Below, one piece after another: positions 15,869-25,017 of a DNA stretch of 64,000 bases. Location of the stretch: contig CAWDAN010000001.1 in the NCBI GenBank assembly GCA_963800335.1, positions 62,001 to 126,000 of the forward strand. The letters are read 5' to 3'. The notes below the pieces were generated by a model. It was not told the origin of the DNA, did no database searches, and saw only the letters and a program-made list of their open reading frames with translations. Both the position numbers and the translations under genes were made by a program. The stretch comes from Flavisphingopyxis sp963800335. Its GTDB lineage: Bacteria > Pseudomonadota > Alphaproteobacteria > Sphingomonadales > Sphingomonadaceae. How positions within the stretch are numbered: the first letter of the stretch is position 1; each line of letters opens with the position of its first letter.

Positions 15869-17523
15869 GCCGTGCGGAATCCATGCGTGATCGGATAGCG
15901 GCGGTCGCGGCCGAAGTTGCGGATGCCGAGCTTGACCCCCGGCGGCGCCTGGCGGCGCTTGTATTCGGCGATGTAGAGCAGGCGCTCGATCCGTGCGACG
16001 AGATCGCGATCATAGCCCAGGCCCGCAACGATATCGTCGACCGAGCGCTCCTCCTCGACCAGCGCATAGAGGATGCGGTCGAGGATTTCATACGGCGGCA
16101 GGCTGTCGTCGTCGCGCTGGTCGGGGCGCAGTTCGGCGCTCGGCGGCTTGGTGATCACGCGCTCTGGCATCACCGCGCCAGAGGGGCCGAGGCCGAGCGA
16201 GGGCCGGTTCTCGTTGCGCCATTTCGACAGCAGGAAGACGGTCGATTTATACGCATCCTTGAGGACGTTGTAGCCGCCCGCCATGTCGCCATAGATCGTC
16301 GCATAGCCGACGCTCATCTCGCTCTTGTTGCCCGTCGTCAGGACCATCGGGCCGAACTTGTTGCTCAATGCCATCAGCGTCAGCCCACGAATCCGCGACT
16401 GGATGTTTTCCTCGGTGATGTCGACCTCGGCATCGGCGAAGCTGCCCGACAGCATCGTATCGAACGCCTCGACCGCGGGGTTGATCGCTATCGTGTCGAG
16501 CCGGCAGCCGAGCAGGTCGGCGCAGCCCCTGGCATCCTCGAGGCTCTCCTGCCCGGTAAAGCGGCTCGGCAGCATGACGCACCAGACGCGCTCGGCGCCG
16601 AGCGCATCGACCGCGACCGCCGCGCTCAATGCCGAATCGATCCCGCCCGACAGGCCGATCAGCACGCCGGGAAAGCCGTTGGCGTTGACGTAATCGCGCA
16701 GGCCGGTGATCATCGCATTGTAGATATCGGCAGGATGTTCGTCGAACGCGCTGATCTCGCCGCCCGCGCAGGTCCAGCCGCTATCGCCTTTGGTCCAGAC
16801 GGTATCGCGCGCGACCGTCTCCCAGTCGGGCAGCTGGTGCGCGAGCGCGCCGTCGCCATTGAGGACGAACGAACAGCCGTCGAAGACGATTTCGTCCTGT
16901 CCGCCGACGCGGTTCAGGAAGATCAACGGCAGGCCGGTTTCGGCGACGCGCGCGCCAGCGACCAGGCCGATGCGATGGTCGTCCTTGTCGATTTCGAACG
17001 GGCTGCCGTGGGGTGCGAAGAGCATCTCGGCGCCCTGTTCGAGCAAATGCGCGCAAACGGTCGGAAACCAGATGTCCTCGCAGATCGGGATGCCGATACG
17101 CACACCCCGCAACTCGATCGGATCGGGCAGCGGGCCGGCGGCAAAGACGCGCTTTTCGTCGAAGGTGCCGTAATTGGGCAGCTCGTGCTTGCGCGTCCGA
17201 CCGACAACCTTGCCGCCGTCGAGCGCAGCGATGATGTTGTAGACGCGGCCTTCCTCCTGCTCGATCGTCCCGACCAGCATCGCGGGCCCGCCGTCGCCGG
17301 TCGCTGCGGCGAGCCGCTCAAGCTCGGCCGCGGCGCGCGCGATCAGCGCGGGCTTGAGGACGAGGTCCTCGGGCGGATAGCCGATCAGCTGGAGTTCGGG
17401 GAAGGCGACGATGTCGGCGTGCGTCGCGGCGGCGCGCGCGGCGAGCATCGCATCGGCGTTGGCAACAAGGTCGCCGACGCGCTGAGCGCACTGGACCAGC
17501 GTGAGGGTGAGCGAGTGCGTCAT
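15865..17523 (-). CDS. nadE: Glutamine-dependent NAD+ synthetase
   Basis: NadE amidates deamido-NAD using ammonia from glutamine. The 552-residue product joins an N-terminal nitrilase-type glutaminase domain (catalytic E43 in FPELQLIGYPPEDL, Lys in GRTRKHELPNYGTFDEKR, Cys in IPICEDIWF) and a C-terminal synthetase domain with the ATP-pyrophosphatase loop LIGLSGGIDSAL and TTGNKSEMSVGYATIYGD. Length is normal for the two-domain form. It is the first gene of a run with the lipoprotein and gltX, and is divergent from prs. Confidence 0.96.
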   Translation of the reverse strand: MTHSLTLTLVQCAQRVGDLVANADAMLAARAAATHADIVAFPELQLIGYPPEDLVLKPALIARAAAELERLAAATGDGGPAMLVGTIEQEEGRVYNIIAALDGGKVVGRTRKHELPNYGTFDEKRVFAAGPLPDPIELRGVRIGIPICEDIWFPTVCAHLLEQGAEMLFAPHGSPFEIDKDDHRIGLVAGARVAETGLPLIFLNRVGGQDEIVFDGCSFVLNGDGALAHQLPDWETVARDTVWTKGDSGWTCAGGEISAFDEHPADIYNAMITGLRDYVNANGFPGVLIGLSGGIDSALSAAVAVDALGAERVWCVMLPSRFTGQESLEDARGCADLLGCRLDTIAINPAVEAFDTMLSGSFADAEVDITEENIQSRIRGLTLMALSNKFGPMVLTTGNKSEMSVGYATIYGDMAGGYNVLKDAYKSTVFLLSKWRNENRPSLGLGPSGAVMPERVITKPPSAELRPDQRDDDSLPPYEILDRILYALVEEERSVDDIVAGLGYDRDLVARIERLLYIAEYKRRQAPPGVKLGIRNFGRDRRYPITHGFRTA

Positions 17524-17638
17524 CGCCGATGCTCTAATCGGCGCGCACGATTACGGCAACGCTGCGCTTGGCCAATCGTGCGCGGGCCGCTAACAGGCCT
17601 TCGATCAATTTGGCCTATCGGCAGCAAAGGGCGGCACC

Positions 17639-18574
17639 ATGAAAATCCTTGCGGGCAACAGCAACCTGGCGCTGGCCCAGGCGATCTCCGACTATCTCGA
17701 CATGCCGCTGACCGAGGCGAGCGTGCGGCGGTTCGCCGACGAGGAAGTGTTCGTCGAGATCCACGAGAACGTCCGCGGCGAGGATGTCTTCGTCGTCCAG
17801 TCGACCGCCTATCCGGCGAACGACAATCTGATGGAGCTGCTGATCTGCATCGACGCGCTCAAGCGTGCATCGGCGCGGCGGATCACCGCGGTCATCCCGT
17901 ATTTCGGCTATGCCCGGCAGGACCGCAAGCCCGGCCCGCGCACGCCGATATCGGCCAAGCTCGTTGCCAACATCATCACCACCGCGGGCGCCGACCGCGT
18001 CCTGTCGGTCGATCTCCACGCCGGGCAGATCCAGGGCTTTTTCGATATCCCGACCGACAACCTTTACGGCGCGCCGGTAATGAGCGCCGATATCCAGGCG
18101 CGCTTCGGCACCGAGGAACTGATGATCGTCAGCCCCGATGTCGGCGGCGTCGTGCGCGCCCGCGCTCTCGCCAAGCGGCTCGACAACGCGCCGCTGGCGA
18201 TCGTCGACAAGCGCCGCGAACGCGCCGGCGAGTCGGAGGTCATGAACATCATCGGCGATGTCACCGGCCGCTTCTGCATCCTGATCGATGACATCGTCGA
18301 TTCGGGCGGGACATTGTGCAACGCCGCGCAGGCGCTGATGGACAAGGGTGCCAAGGGCGTCGCCGCTTATTGTACGCACGGCGTCCTGTCGGGCGGCGCG
18401 GTGGCGCGGATCAACAAGTCGGTGATGACCGAACTCGTCATCACCGATTCGATTCTCCCGACCGACGCGGTCGAGACGTCGGACAAGGTCCGCGTCCTCA
18501 CCATCGCCCCGCTATTGGGCGAAGCAATGCGCCGCATCGCCGACGAATCGAGCGTGTCGAGCCTGTTCGACTGA
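17639..18574 (+). CDS. prs: Ribose-phosphate pyrophosphokinase
   Basis: This 311-residue cytoplasmic enzyme makes PRPP from ribose 5-phosphate and ATP for nucleotide, His and Trp synthesis. It shows the class I features: MKILAGNSNLALAQAI start, RFADEEVFVEIHENVRGEDV, YARQDRKPGPRTPISAKLVAN in part, the metal-binding DLHAGQIQGFFD and the PRPP loop ILIDDIVDSGGTL. The ATG at 17639 follows a purine-rich AAAGGGCGG. It is intact and of normal length. Confidence 0.97.
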   Translation: MKILAGNSNLALAQAISDYLDMPLTEASVRRFADEEVFVEIHENVRGEDVFVVQSTAYPANDNLMELLICIDALKRASARRITAVIPYFGYARQDRKPGPRTPISAKLVANIITTAGADRVLSVDLHAGQIQGFFDIPTDNLYGAPVMSADIQARFGTEELMIVSPDVGGVVRARALAKRLDNAPLAIVDKRRERAGESEVMNIIGDVTGRFCILIDDIVDSGGTLCNAAQALMDKGAKGVAAYCTHGVLSGGAVARINKSVMTELVITDSILPTDAVETSDKVRVLTIAPLLGEAMRRIADESSVSSLFD

Positions 18575-18587
18575 GGACGCCGCAGGG

Positions 18588-19886
18588 ATGAACATCCTGC
18601 TGTTGGGGGCCTATGGCTTTATCGGCAGCGCTCTTGCCCGCTCGTTATCGTCGCGCGGTCATCATGTCATCGGCTTCGGCCGCGACACCGGCTATGGCCA
18701 GCGTCTTCTGCCATCACTTGCCTGGATCAAAGGCGATTTGCGCGAATTTTCCAGGGCGGATGGTTGGGTGCCACTGCTCGATGACGTCGATCTCGTCATC
18801 AACGCCAGCGGCATCCTCCAGTCGGGACCGGACGACAATGTCAGCAATAGCCAGGAACGCGCTATCATCGCGCTGATCGATGCCTGCGCGCGAAAGGACA
18901 TCGCGCATTTCATCCAGATTTCTGCCGCCAATGCCGGAGACGCGCGGCAGAGCGATTTCATGGCGAGCAAGGCGAGGGCGGACGACTATGCCATTGCGTC
19001 CCCCGTCGCGGCCACCGTGTTGCGGCCCGGACTGGTCATCGGGCGCAACAGCTATGGCGGCACCGAATTGATTCGTGCGAGCGCCAGCCTGCCCGGTGTT
19101 GCCGTCGCCATCACCGGCGCAGGCACGATCCAGACTGTCGCTCTCGACGACGTGATCGAAGTCGTGAACCGGATCGTCGAAAACCCCACACAGGCAGGCG
19201 GAGTTTACGACTTGGTCGCCGATCGGCCATATCGCCTCGGTCAGATTATCGCGCTGCACCGCAATTGGCTGGGCATCGCACCGGCGCGATGGAATCTTGC
19301 GATCCCGCTTGCGATGCTGCGCCCGGCCAGCCTCATCGCCGATACCTTGGGTTGGCTTGGTTGGCGTTCGCCGCTCCGCAGCAATGCGGTCAAGGCCCTG
19401 AGCGATGGCGTCAGCGGCAATCCCGATCACGCGCGCGCATTGCTGGGACGACCCGCGACTACGCTCGCTGCCACGCTGTCGAACATGCCATCGGGCAAGC
19501 AGGATCGCTGGCACGCCCGGCTGGCGCTGCTGCTGCCCGCGATGCTGCTGTCGCTGATTATCCTGTGGCTGGCGTCGGGCGTAATCGGACTCGTTGCCTT
19601 TGACGATGCTAGCGCGCTGCTCGTCGATTTGGGGATGTCTCCGCGGGCGGCGGCAGTGCTGGTCGGCGGCGGCGCAATTGCCGACATTGTCCTAGGCCTC
19701 GCCTTGCTGTGGCGGCGGAGTGTCAAGGTCGCGCTGATTGGAACGATAGTCCTGACCGCTTCCTATCTGGTCGCATCGCTGTTCGTTCGCCCCGATCTCT
19801 GGATCGATCCGCTTGCCCCGATGATCAAGGCCCTGCCCGCCCTGATGCTGTCGCTGGCCTGTCTCGCCATGGTCGACAAACGATGA
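18588..19886 (+). CDS. SDR/NAD-dependent epimerase fused to a DoxX-like membrane domain
   Basis: Residues 1 to about 290 form an atypical short-chain dehydrogenase (Rossmann motif LLLGAYGFIGSALARSL, VINASGIL, LRPGLVIG), related to NAD(P)H-binding proteins of the complex I NDUFA9 type. Residues about 305-430 hold four hydrophobic helices (LLLPAMLLSLIILWLASG, VGGGAIADIVLGLALLW and two more) that fit a DoxX-like module. The fusion suggests a membrane-attached oxidoreductase. It starts 13 bases after prs and overlaps the next membrane gene by ATGA, so the two are probably co-expressed. The substrate is unknown. Confidence 0.82.
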   Translation: MNILLLGAYGFIGSALARSLSSRGHHVIGFGRDTGYGQRLLPSLAWIKGDLREFSRADGWVPLLDDVDLVINASGILQSGPDDNVSNSQERAIIALIDACARKDIAHFIQISAANAGDARQSDFMASKARADDYAIASPVAATVLRPGLVIGRNSYGGTELIRASASLPGVAVAITGAGTIQTVALDDVIEVVNRIVENPTQAGGVYDLVADRPYRLGQIIALHRNWLGIAPARWNLAIPLAMLRPASLIADTLGWLGWRSPLRSNAVKALSDGVSGNPDHARALLGRPATTLAATLSNMPSGKQDRWHARLALLLPAMLLSLIILWLASGVIGLVAFDDASALLVDLGMSPRAAAVLVGGGAIADIVLGLALLWRRSVKVALIGTIVLTASYLVASLFVRPDLWIDPLAPMIKALPALMLSLACLAMVDKR

Positions 19887-20371
19887 TCGAAACGCTCGGC
19901 ATCGACTCGCTCACGATGGCCCGCTGGCTTCATGTCATCGGGGCGACGGTCCTGCTCGGCACCGGCGCGGGCATCGCGTTCTTCATGGTGATGGCACACA
20001 GGACACGAAAGCCGGTGATCATCGCCCATACCGCAGCCGTCGTCGTGATCGCCGATGTCGTTTTTACGGCGACTGCGGTCGTCGCCCAGCCGTTGACCGG
20101 CATCTGGCTGGCCCATCTCGTAGGATGGGATCTGACAACGCCGTGGCTGATCGCATCGATCTTTTTATACGGTATCGTCGGCCTGTTTTGGCTTCCCGTC
20201 GTGGCAATCCAGATGCGGATACGCGACATCGCGCGACGCGCAGCAGCCGAACAGACCCCGCTTCCCCCACTCTATCACCGGCTCTACCGGATATGGTTCG
20301 CGTTCGGATTTCCGGCCTTTTTCGCGGTGCTTGCCATCATCTGGTTGATGCTCTCCAAGCCGGGCCTATAG
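19883..20371 (+). CDS. DUF2269 family integral membrane protein
   Basis: A 162-residue protein with four predicted membrane helices. The N-terminal WLHVIGATVLLGTGAGIAFF with a His and the TAHTAAVVVIADVVFTATA and HRLYRIWFAFGFPAFFAVL segments match the DUF2269 family, whose members often pair with the SDR-DoxX protein encoded immediately upstream. The start ATG overlaps the upstream TGA. Conserved His residues within helices could bind haem or a metal, but no function is established. Confidence 0.8.
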   Translation: MIETLGIDSLTMARWLHVIGATVLLGTGAGIAFFMVMAHRTRKPVIIAHTAAVVVIADVVFTATAVVAQPLTGIWLAHLVGWDLTTPWLIASIFLYGIVGLFWLPVVAIQMRIRDIARRAAAEQTPLPPLYHRLYRIWFAFGFPAFFAVLAIIWLMLSKPGL

Positions 20372-20405
20372 GATGGGCCACCGCTTTTCCCGACACAGAG
20401 TGCCC

Positions 20406-21188
20406 ATGACCCCGTCCGACATCGTCCTTGCCAACCGTCTTGCCGATGCGGCGGGGGCGGCGATTCGGGATTTCTGGCGCGGCGAGATCGGGATCGAGGC
20501 CAAGCAAGATGCCTCGCCCGTTACGCTCGCCGATCGTGCCGCCGAAGAGGCGATGCGGCGGGTATTGGCGGCCGAGGCACCGCGCGACGGGATCATCGGC
20601 GAGGAGCTCGGCAGCGAGCGCGCCGACGCATCGCGCGTCTGGGTGCTCGACCCGATCGACGGGACGACGAGCTTTGCCGCAGGACGCCCGATATTCGGCA
20701 CGCTGATCGCGCTGCTCCAGGACGGCTGGCCGGTACTGGGCGTGATCGACCAGCCGATCGCGCGCGAACGCTGGGTCGGCGCGATCGGACAGGCGACGAC
20801 CTTCAACGGCATGCCCGTATCGACGCGCCCCTGCCGCGAACTGTCCGACGCGACGCTTGCGACGACCAGCCCGAGCCTGTTCGACGACCACGCCGCCGAA
20901 CATTTCATGGCGCTCGCCGCCAAGACCGCGCACCGCCGGATGATCTGGGGCGGTGACTGTTATAATTACGGCCTGCTGGCGAGCGGCCATGTCGACCTCG
21001 TCGTCGAAAGCGGGCTCAAGCTCCACGATTTCGCGGCTTTGGTTCCCGTCGTCGAGGGTGCCGGCGGGCAGATGTGCGACTGGGCGGGCCATCCGCTGAG
21101 CGCCGACAGCGCGGGCGACGTCATCGCGCTCGGCGACCCGGCACGCCTCGACGATGTCCTCGAAGCGCTCGCCTGCGGGCACGGTTAG
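20406..21188 (+). CDS. hisN: Inositol monophosphatase family phosphatase (histidinol-phosphatase type)
   Basis: The 260-residue enzyme has the Mg-dependent phosphatase signature: EAKQDASPVTLADRAAEE, GEELGSE, the DPIDGTTSF metal-binding motif and a C-terminal GLKLHDFAALVPVVEGAGG in place of the more common WD-AA block. This pattern is typical of the HisN type that removes phosphate from histidinol phosphate in many alphaproteobacteria and actinobacteria. The ATG at 20406 is preferred over one at 20373 because it matches the usual N-terminus. A general inositol-phosphatase role cannot be excluded. Confidence 0.82.
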   Translation: MTPSDIVLANRLADAAGAAIRDFWRGEIGIEAKQDASPVTLADRAAEEAMRRVLAAEAPRDGIIGEELGSERADASRVWVLDPIDGTTSFAAGRPIFGTLIALLQDGWPVLGVIDQPIARERWVGAIGQATTFNGMPVSTRPCRELSDATLATTSPSLFDDHAAEHFMALAAKTAHRRMIWGGDCYNYGLLASGHVDLVVESGLKLHDFAALVPVVEGAGGQMCDWAGHPLSADSAGDVIALGDPARLDDVLEALACGHG

Positions 21189-21221
21189 GCAACTCACCCC
21201 CGCCGTCTTCGTTAGTGCCGC

Positions 21222-21995
21222 ATGACCAAGACCGCGATCATCACCGGCGGCGCCCAGGGCATTGGGCGCGGCACCGTACACCATCTCCTCGAACGCGGCT
21301 GGCGCGTTGCAGCGCTCGACAAGGACGCGCAAGCGCTTGCCGAGCTCGCCGCACTGGCTCCCGGGGAGGCCTTGCTGACCGTGACGTGCGATGTCGGCAA
21401 GGAAGCCGCAGTCCGCGACGCATTCGGCAAAGTGGCAGCCTGGCAGGAGGCAGCGGGCGAGGATGAGGGGGTCGACCTGCTGGTCAACAATGCCGGTATC
21501 GCCGATCCCGTCTCGGGGCCGATCGAGACGCTGTCGCTCAAGGATTGGCACGGATGGATCGACGCCAGCCTCACCGCCGCCTTCCTCTGCACCCGCGCCG
21601 CCGTGGCAGGGCTGCGCGCGCGTCACGGCAATATCGTCAACATAGCCTCGACCCGCGCGCTGCAGTCCGAACCCGATTGCGAGGCCTATGCCGCCGCCAA
21701 GGGCGGGCTCGTTGCGCTGACGCATGCGCTCGCGATCAGCCTGGGTCCCGACGTCCGGGTCAACGCGATCCTGCCCGGCTGGATCGAGACCGGGCCGTGG
21801 CAAAAGGCCGCCGATCGCAAGAAGCCGAAGCACCGCGCGGTCGATCGCGAGCAGCATCCGGTCGGCCGAATCGGCGAACCGCGCGATATTGCCAGTGCCA
21901 TCCTGTGGCTCGCCGACGACGCGACGGGTTTCGTCACGGGGCAGGCGATCGCGATCGACGGCGGCATGACCAAGAAGATGATCTATGCTGGTTGA
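21222..21995 (+). CDS. SDR family oxidoreductase
   Basis: A classical 257-residue short-chain dehydrogenase. It has the cofactor-binding TGGAQGIGRG, NNAG, the catalytic Ser in NIASTRALQS, the YAAAK (Tyr, Lys) pair, the LPGWIETGPW loop and the C-terminal FVTGQAIAIDGGMT. An acid residue after the second strand (ALDKDAQAL) suggests NAD rather than NADP preference. No neighbouring pathway fixes the substrate; a sugar or polyol dehydrogenase is a guess. Confidence 0.9.
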   Translation: MTKTAIITGGAQGIGRGTVHHLLERGWRVAALDKDAQALAELAALAPGEALLTVTCDVGKEAAVRDAFGKVAAWQEAAGEDEGVDLLVNNAGIADPVSGPIETLSLKDWHGWIDASLTAAFLCTRAAVAGLRARHGNIVNIASTRALQSEPDCEAYAAAKGGLVALTHALAISLGPDVRVNAILPGWIETGPWQKAADRKKPKHRAVDREQHPVGRIGEPRDIASAILWLADDATGFVTGQAIAIDGGMTKKMIYAG

Positions 21996-22255
21996 TCACG
22001 CTAGTGTGGCGCCCCGATCGACGCGATAAAGCCGAATGGATCGGCGAGCGGGTCCTGGCCGTCACCGGGAAAGACGGCCTTGAGCGTAATGTCCCTTGCG
22101 TGGTCGTCGTTTATCGCACGAGCGGACGGGTCCCGCGCGATGCTGCGCTTGCGTTTTCATACGCCCGCAGCTATGCGCGCCCCTTCCGAAAAGGCGGGCT
22201 GGCCGAAAGGGCTGCCATGTTCGTCTGAAACCGGACCTCAGAAGGAGACCCGAAA

Positions 22256-22459
22256 ATGCCCAAGCTGAAGACCAAGAGCGGTGTGAAGAAACGCTTCAAG
22301 TTCACCGCCACCGGCAAGGTGAAGCACGGCGTCGCTGGCAAGCGTCACCGTCTCATGAGCCACAATGCCAAGTATATCCGCCAGAATCGCGGCACCTCAC
22401 TGGTGAGCGAAAATGATGTTCCGCACGTGCGCCTGTGGGCGCCGTACGGCCTGAAGTAA
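22256..22459 (+). CDS. rpmI: 50S ribosomal protein L35
   Basis: This 67-residue basic protein of the large ribosomal subunit has the canonical MPKLKTKSGVKKRFKFTATG start and the KRHRLMSHNAKYIRQNRGT middle. A good AGAAGGAG Shine-Dalgarno lies just upstream. It is followed after 11 bases by rplT. The infC gene that often precedes this pair is not adjacent here. Confidence 0.97.
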   Translation: MPKLKTKSGVKKRFKFTATGKVKHGVAGKRHRLMSHNAKYIRQNRGTSLVSENDVPHVRLWAPYGLK

Positions 22460-22470
22460 GGAGCGGATAA

Positions 22471-22833
22471 ATGGCAAGAGTTAAACGCGGCGTCACCACG
22501 CGCGCCAAGCACAAGCGCTTATTGGTTCAGGCGAAGGGCTATTATGGCCGTCGCAAGAACACGATTCGCATCGCGCGCCAGGCGGTCGAAAAGGCCGGCC
22601 AGTACGCCTATCGCGATCGCAAGGTTAAGAAGCGCAGCTTCCGCGCCCTGTGGATCCAGCGCATCAACGCCGCCGTCCGCATGGAAGGCCTGACCTATGG
22701 CCAGTTCATGCACGGGCTGAAGCTCGCGGGTGTCGAACTCGACCGCAAGGTCCTGGCCGACATGGCGATGCACGAAGCAGGCGTGTTCAAGGGCATCATC
22801 AAGCAGGCCCAGGACGCACTTCCCAAGGATTGA
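22471..22833 (+). CDS. rplT: 50S ribosomal protein L20
   Basis: L20 (120 residues) binds 23S rRNA early in assembly of the large subunit. The N-terminal basic arm (MARVKRGVTTRAKHKRLL, AKGYYGRRKNTIRIA) and globular domain (RSFRALWIQRINAAVR, YGQFMHGLKLAGVELDRK) are complete. It is co-transcribed with rpmI and followed by a strong intrinsic terminator. Confidence 0.97.
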   Translation: MARVKRGVTTRAKHKRLLVQAKGYYGRRKNTIRIARQAVEKAGQYAYRDRKVKKRSFRALWIQRINAAVRMEGLTYGQFMHGLKLAGVELDRKVLADMAMHEAGVFKGIIKQAQDALPKD

Positions 22834-22886
22834 TGTTTGGGGATTGATCTTACGCCTCGCGCTATTGCGCGGGCGAGTGGACGAAC

Positions 22887-22920
22887 AAAAGGCACCGCCC
22901 AAATTGGGTCGGTGCCTTTT
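22887..22920 (+). terminator. Intrinsic terminator of rpmI-rplT
   Basis: AAAAGGCACCGCCC pairs with GGGTCGGTGCCTTTT around the loop AAATT, with one unpaired T in the right arm. The stem ends in a T-run on the plus strand, and because the arms start with A-run it could also act on the opposite strand. Confidence 0.88.
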
Positions 22921-22998
22921 GCCTTTCCGGCAGGCCGGCATGATACGCTTTCTCCACGCTCGGCTGGAGCCATCGGAACGTGTTCGCTGGAGTCGTGC

Positions 22999-23880
22999 CT
23001 ATTGCAGGCTTTCTACCGAGACCCATCCGCGCGTGCCGTAATTGTCGACTGCCTCGGCGAACAGTCCCTGACGCTGGCCGGTCATTTTAAGTTCTGTTCC
23101 CGCGCGAAGGCTACGCACCGCTGGCGCATCAGCGCGCGGTTCGGCGAGCAAGGCGGTGTCGGTCGCGACCGTGATCGTCGCGCTGGCTGCCGGAGCCGCG
23201 GCAACCGGTACCGCGGCGGCGCGGATATTCGCCTGCTGCGCGGCGATGCCGTTGAACGCTATGATGAACGCCTCGGTCAGCATCTTCCCGTCCTTGCTAC
23301 CCGCATAGCCTGCTGCTGCCGCACCCTGTTGCCATGCGCCCGCAGTGCCGCCGAAGTTGAGCGTCGATTTCTTGACCGTGCCCGATCCCGAAGCGACCGT
23401 GATGCCGGTTCCTGGCGCGATCACGCGGATGCCCGCAGCGACCGTCTTCTTCTTGCCGCCAAGCCCGCCAAAGGCACCGAGCAGCGCGCCTCCCATCGGT
23501 ACCTTGCTCAACAACTGTCCCGCCGCGCCCGACCTTACCAAACCTTCGGTCGCCAGACCCTTGGCCACCGACAGACCCTGATCGACTTCTTCGGCGTCGC
23601 CCGCGATGACGTTCACCAGGAACGTCGCCGGCGCCGTATCATCGGCGCGGTGCATCGTGAAACAGCGCGATTCGGCGGCTAGCGCCGCAATCAGCTCACG
23701 CGGACTGCCGAGACCATATTTCGACCAGCCTTGCGTATCGCCCTCGACCACCGCGATCGTGCCGAGCGATTCGCTGCAGCGCGCCAGTTCGACCGGTGCG
23801 TCCTTGGCGAAAGCCGGCGACGAGACCGCGCTCGCCAGCAAGACGATGCTTGCGGTGATTGTGATGCTGCGTGACGTCAT
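22999..23880 (-). CDS. Secreted CsgG-like protein with C-terminal SH3 domain
   Basis: The 293-residue product has a Sec signal peptide (about 1-25, ending SSPAFA). Its middle resembles CsgG/CsgG-like assembly proteins (SLGTIAVVEGD, SPRELIAALAAESRCFTMHR), including the paired small-residue region with GAFGGLGGKKK and repeated GTGITVASGSGTVKKS strands. The C-terminus (about 225-293) looks like a bacterial SH3 domain (TALLAEPRADAPAVRSLRAG, YGTRGWVSVESL). No curli genes adjoin and no lipobox is present. A strong AGGGGAG ribosome site precedes the ATG. Function is probably envelope-related; assignment is by resemblance only. Confidence 0.6.
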   Translation of the reverse strand: MTSRSITITASIVLLASAVSSPAFAKDAPVELARCSESLGTIAVVEGDTQGWSKYGLGSPRELIAALAAESRCFTMHRADDTAPATFLVNVIAGDAEEVDQGLSVAKGLATEGLVRSGAAGQLLSKVPMGGALLGAFGGLGGKKKTVAAGIRVIAPGTGITVASGSGTVKKSTLNFGGTAGAWQQGAAAAGYAGSKDGKMLTEAFIIAFNGIAAQQANIRAAAVPVAAAPAASATITVATDTALLAEPRADAPAVRSLRAGTELKMTGQRQGLFAEAVDNYGTRGWVSVESLQ

Positions 23881-23999
23881 GATCTACTCCCCTTGATTTG
23901 ACCCGAAGGCGTTGTTGGCGCACCAAAACGAAAGCGAATTGGCGATTTGCGACACGGCCTGCCGACAGCGGGCAGAATCGGAAGGGGATCCATTCCGTG

Positions 24000-24905
24000 A
24001 TGGTGAGGCCCAACGACAACCCGGCGGCGGTGAGTCTGCGTTTTTTTACGCCATGCGAAGTGCTGCGCCCTTATCTGACGACCATCTATCGCCTGACCAC
24101 TGTCGCACCGATCGCCGATCCGGTCGCCGACCTGCTCCACCCCGAATGGGCGAACGTCCGGTTCGTTACGGGCGATCCGGCGATTGCGGCGATCGGGGGC
24201 GAGCCGCGTTGCACGATGCCGCGCGCAATCATGGCCGGACCGAGCAGCCGCGCGACCTATTTCGCCTGCGGGACGATGCGCGCATGGGGCGTGGGTCTAT
24301 TGCCGACCGGCTGGCAGCGTTTCGTCGCCACCCCCGCCAATGCCTACGCCGATCGACTGATCAACCTTGTCGAGGTGACAGCGCTGCGCCCGCTGGCACG
24401 GTTAGCCGAAGCGATCGGCGATGACACCGACTCCGAGGAGGTCACCCTCACGCGAATCGAAGGGCAGCTGCTCGCCTTGCTCGCCGATGCCCCTCGCGAG
24501 GACCCGCTCGTATGGCGGGCCCATGCGGCACTCGTCGACGACAGTGTCGCCAGCGTCGCCGAATGGGGCGCGCGCATCGGCGTGTCGCCGCGCACGCTCG
24601 AACGGATCAGCACCCGTGCTTTCGGTTTTGCCCCAAAGCTGCTGCTGCGCCGCCAGCGTTTCCTGCGATCGCTGGCTCGCTTCATGCTCAATCCGCAGAT
24701 GCAATGGACGCACACGATAGATCACCGTTATTGCGACCAGCCCCAATTCGTGCGCGACTTTGCGCGCTTCATGGGGATGGGCGCGCGCGAATATGCCGCC
24801 TTGCCTCACCCGATACTCGAAGCTGCGGCGCGCGCGAGAATGGCGCATGCGGGCGCCGCGATGCAGGGGTTGCACGCCCCCATACCGCCTAGTCGGTCCG
24901 CCTGA
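24000..24905 (+). CDS. AraC family transcriptional regulator
   Basis: This 301-residue protein has an N-terminal sensory domain (RFFTPCEVLRPYLTTIYRL, MAGPSSRATYFACG, WGVGLLPTGW), similar to the arrangement in regulators with a DUF6597-type input, and a C-terminal AraC/XylS DNA-binding domain with two HTH units (SVAEWGARIGVSPRTLERI and YCDQPQFVRDFARFMGM). The ATG at 24000 is chosen because it matches the start of the sensory domain; the frame is open further upstream. It is divergent from the CsgG-like gene, which may be its target; the ligand is unknown. Confidence 0.85.
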   Translation: MVRPNDNPAAVSLRFFTPCEVLRPYLTTIYRLTTVAPIADPVADLLHPEWANVRFVTGDPAIAAIGGEPRCTMPRAIMAGPSSRATYFACGTMRAWGVGLLPTGWQRFVATPANAYADRLINLVEVTALRPLARLAEAIGDDTDSEEVTLTRIEGQLLALLADAPREDPLVWRAHAALVDDSVASVAEWGARIGVSPRTLERISTRAFGFAPKLLLRRQRFLRSLARFMLNPQMQWTHTIDHRYCDQPQFVRDFARFMGMGAREYAALPHPILEAAARARMAHAGAAMQGLHAPIPPSRSA

Positions 24906-25017
24906 GGATTGGTGCATCGGCGGTGCGTCGCGATCTTTGCCTTTGGCAAGCGTGCCTGATTCGATTAGGCAGCCGCCAATAATGGCCGAATGACCGGCGT
25001 CGAGCGAGGACGATTTC

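Noticed and set aside
15613..18291. Very long plus-strand open frame of 892 residues opposite nadE
   Set aside because: It is the antisense shadow of nadE and part of prs; the translation is Arg-rich and low in family-like motifs, typical of GC-rich DNA with few stops.
21996..22255. Small gene between the SDR gene and rpmI
   Set aside because: A plus-strand frame is open here but is the extension of a shadow frame of the SDR gene and has no start with a ribosome site.
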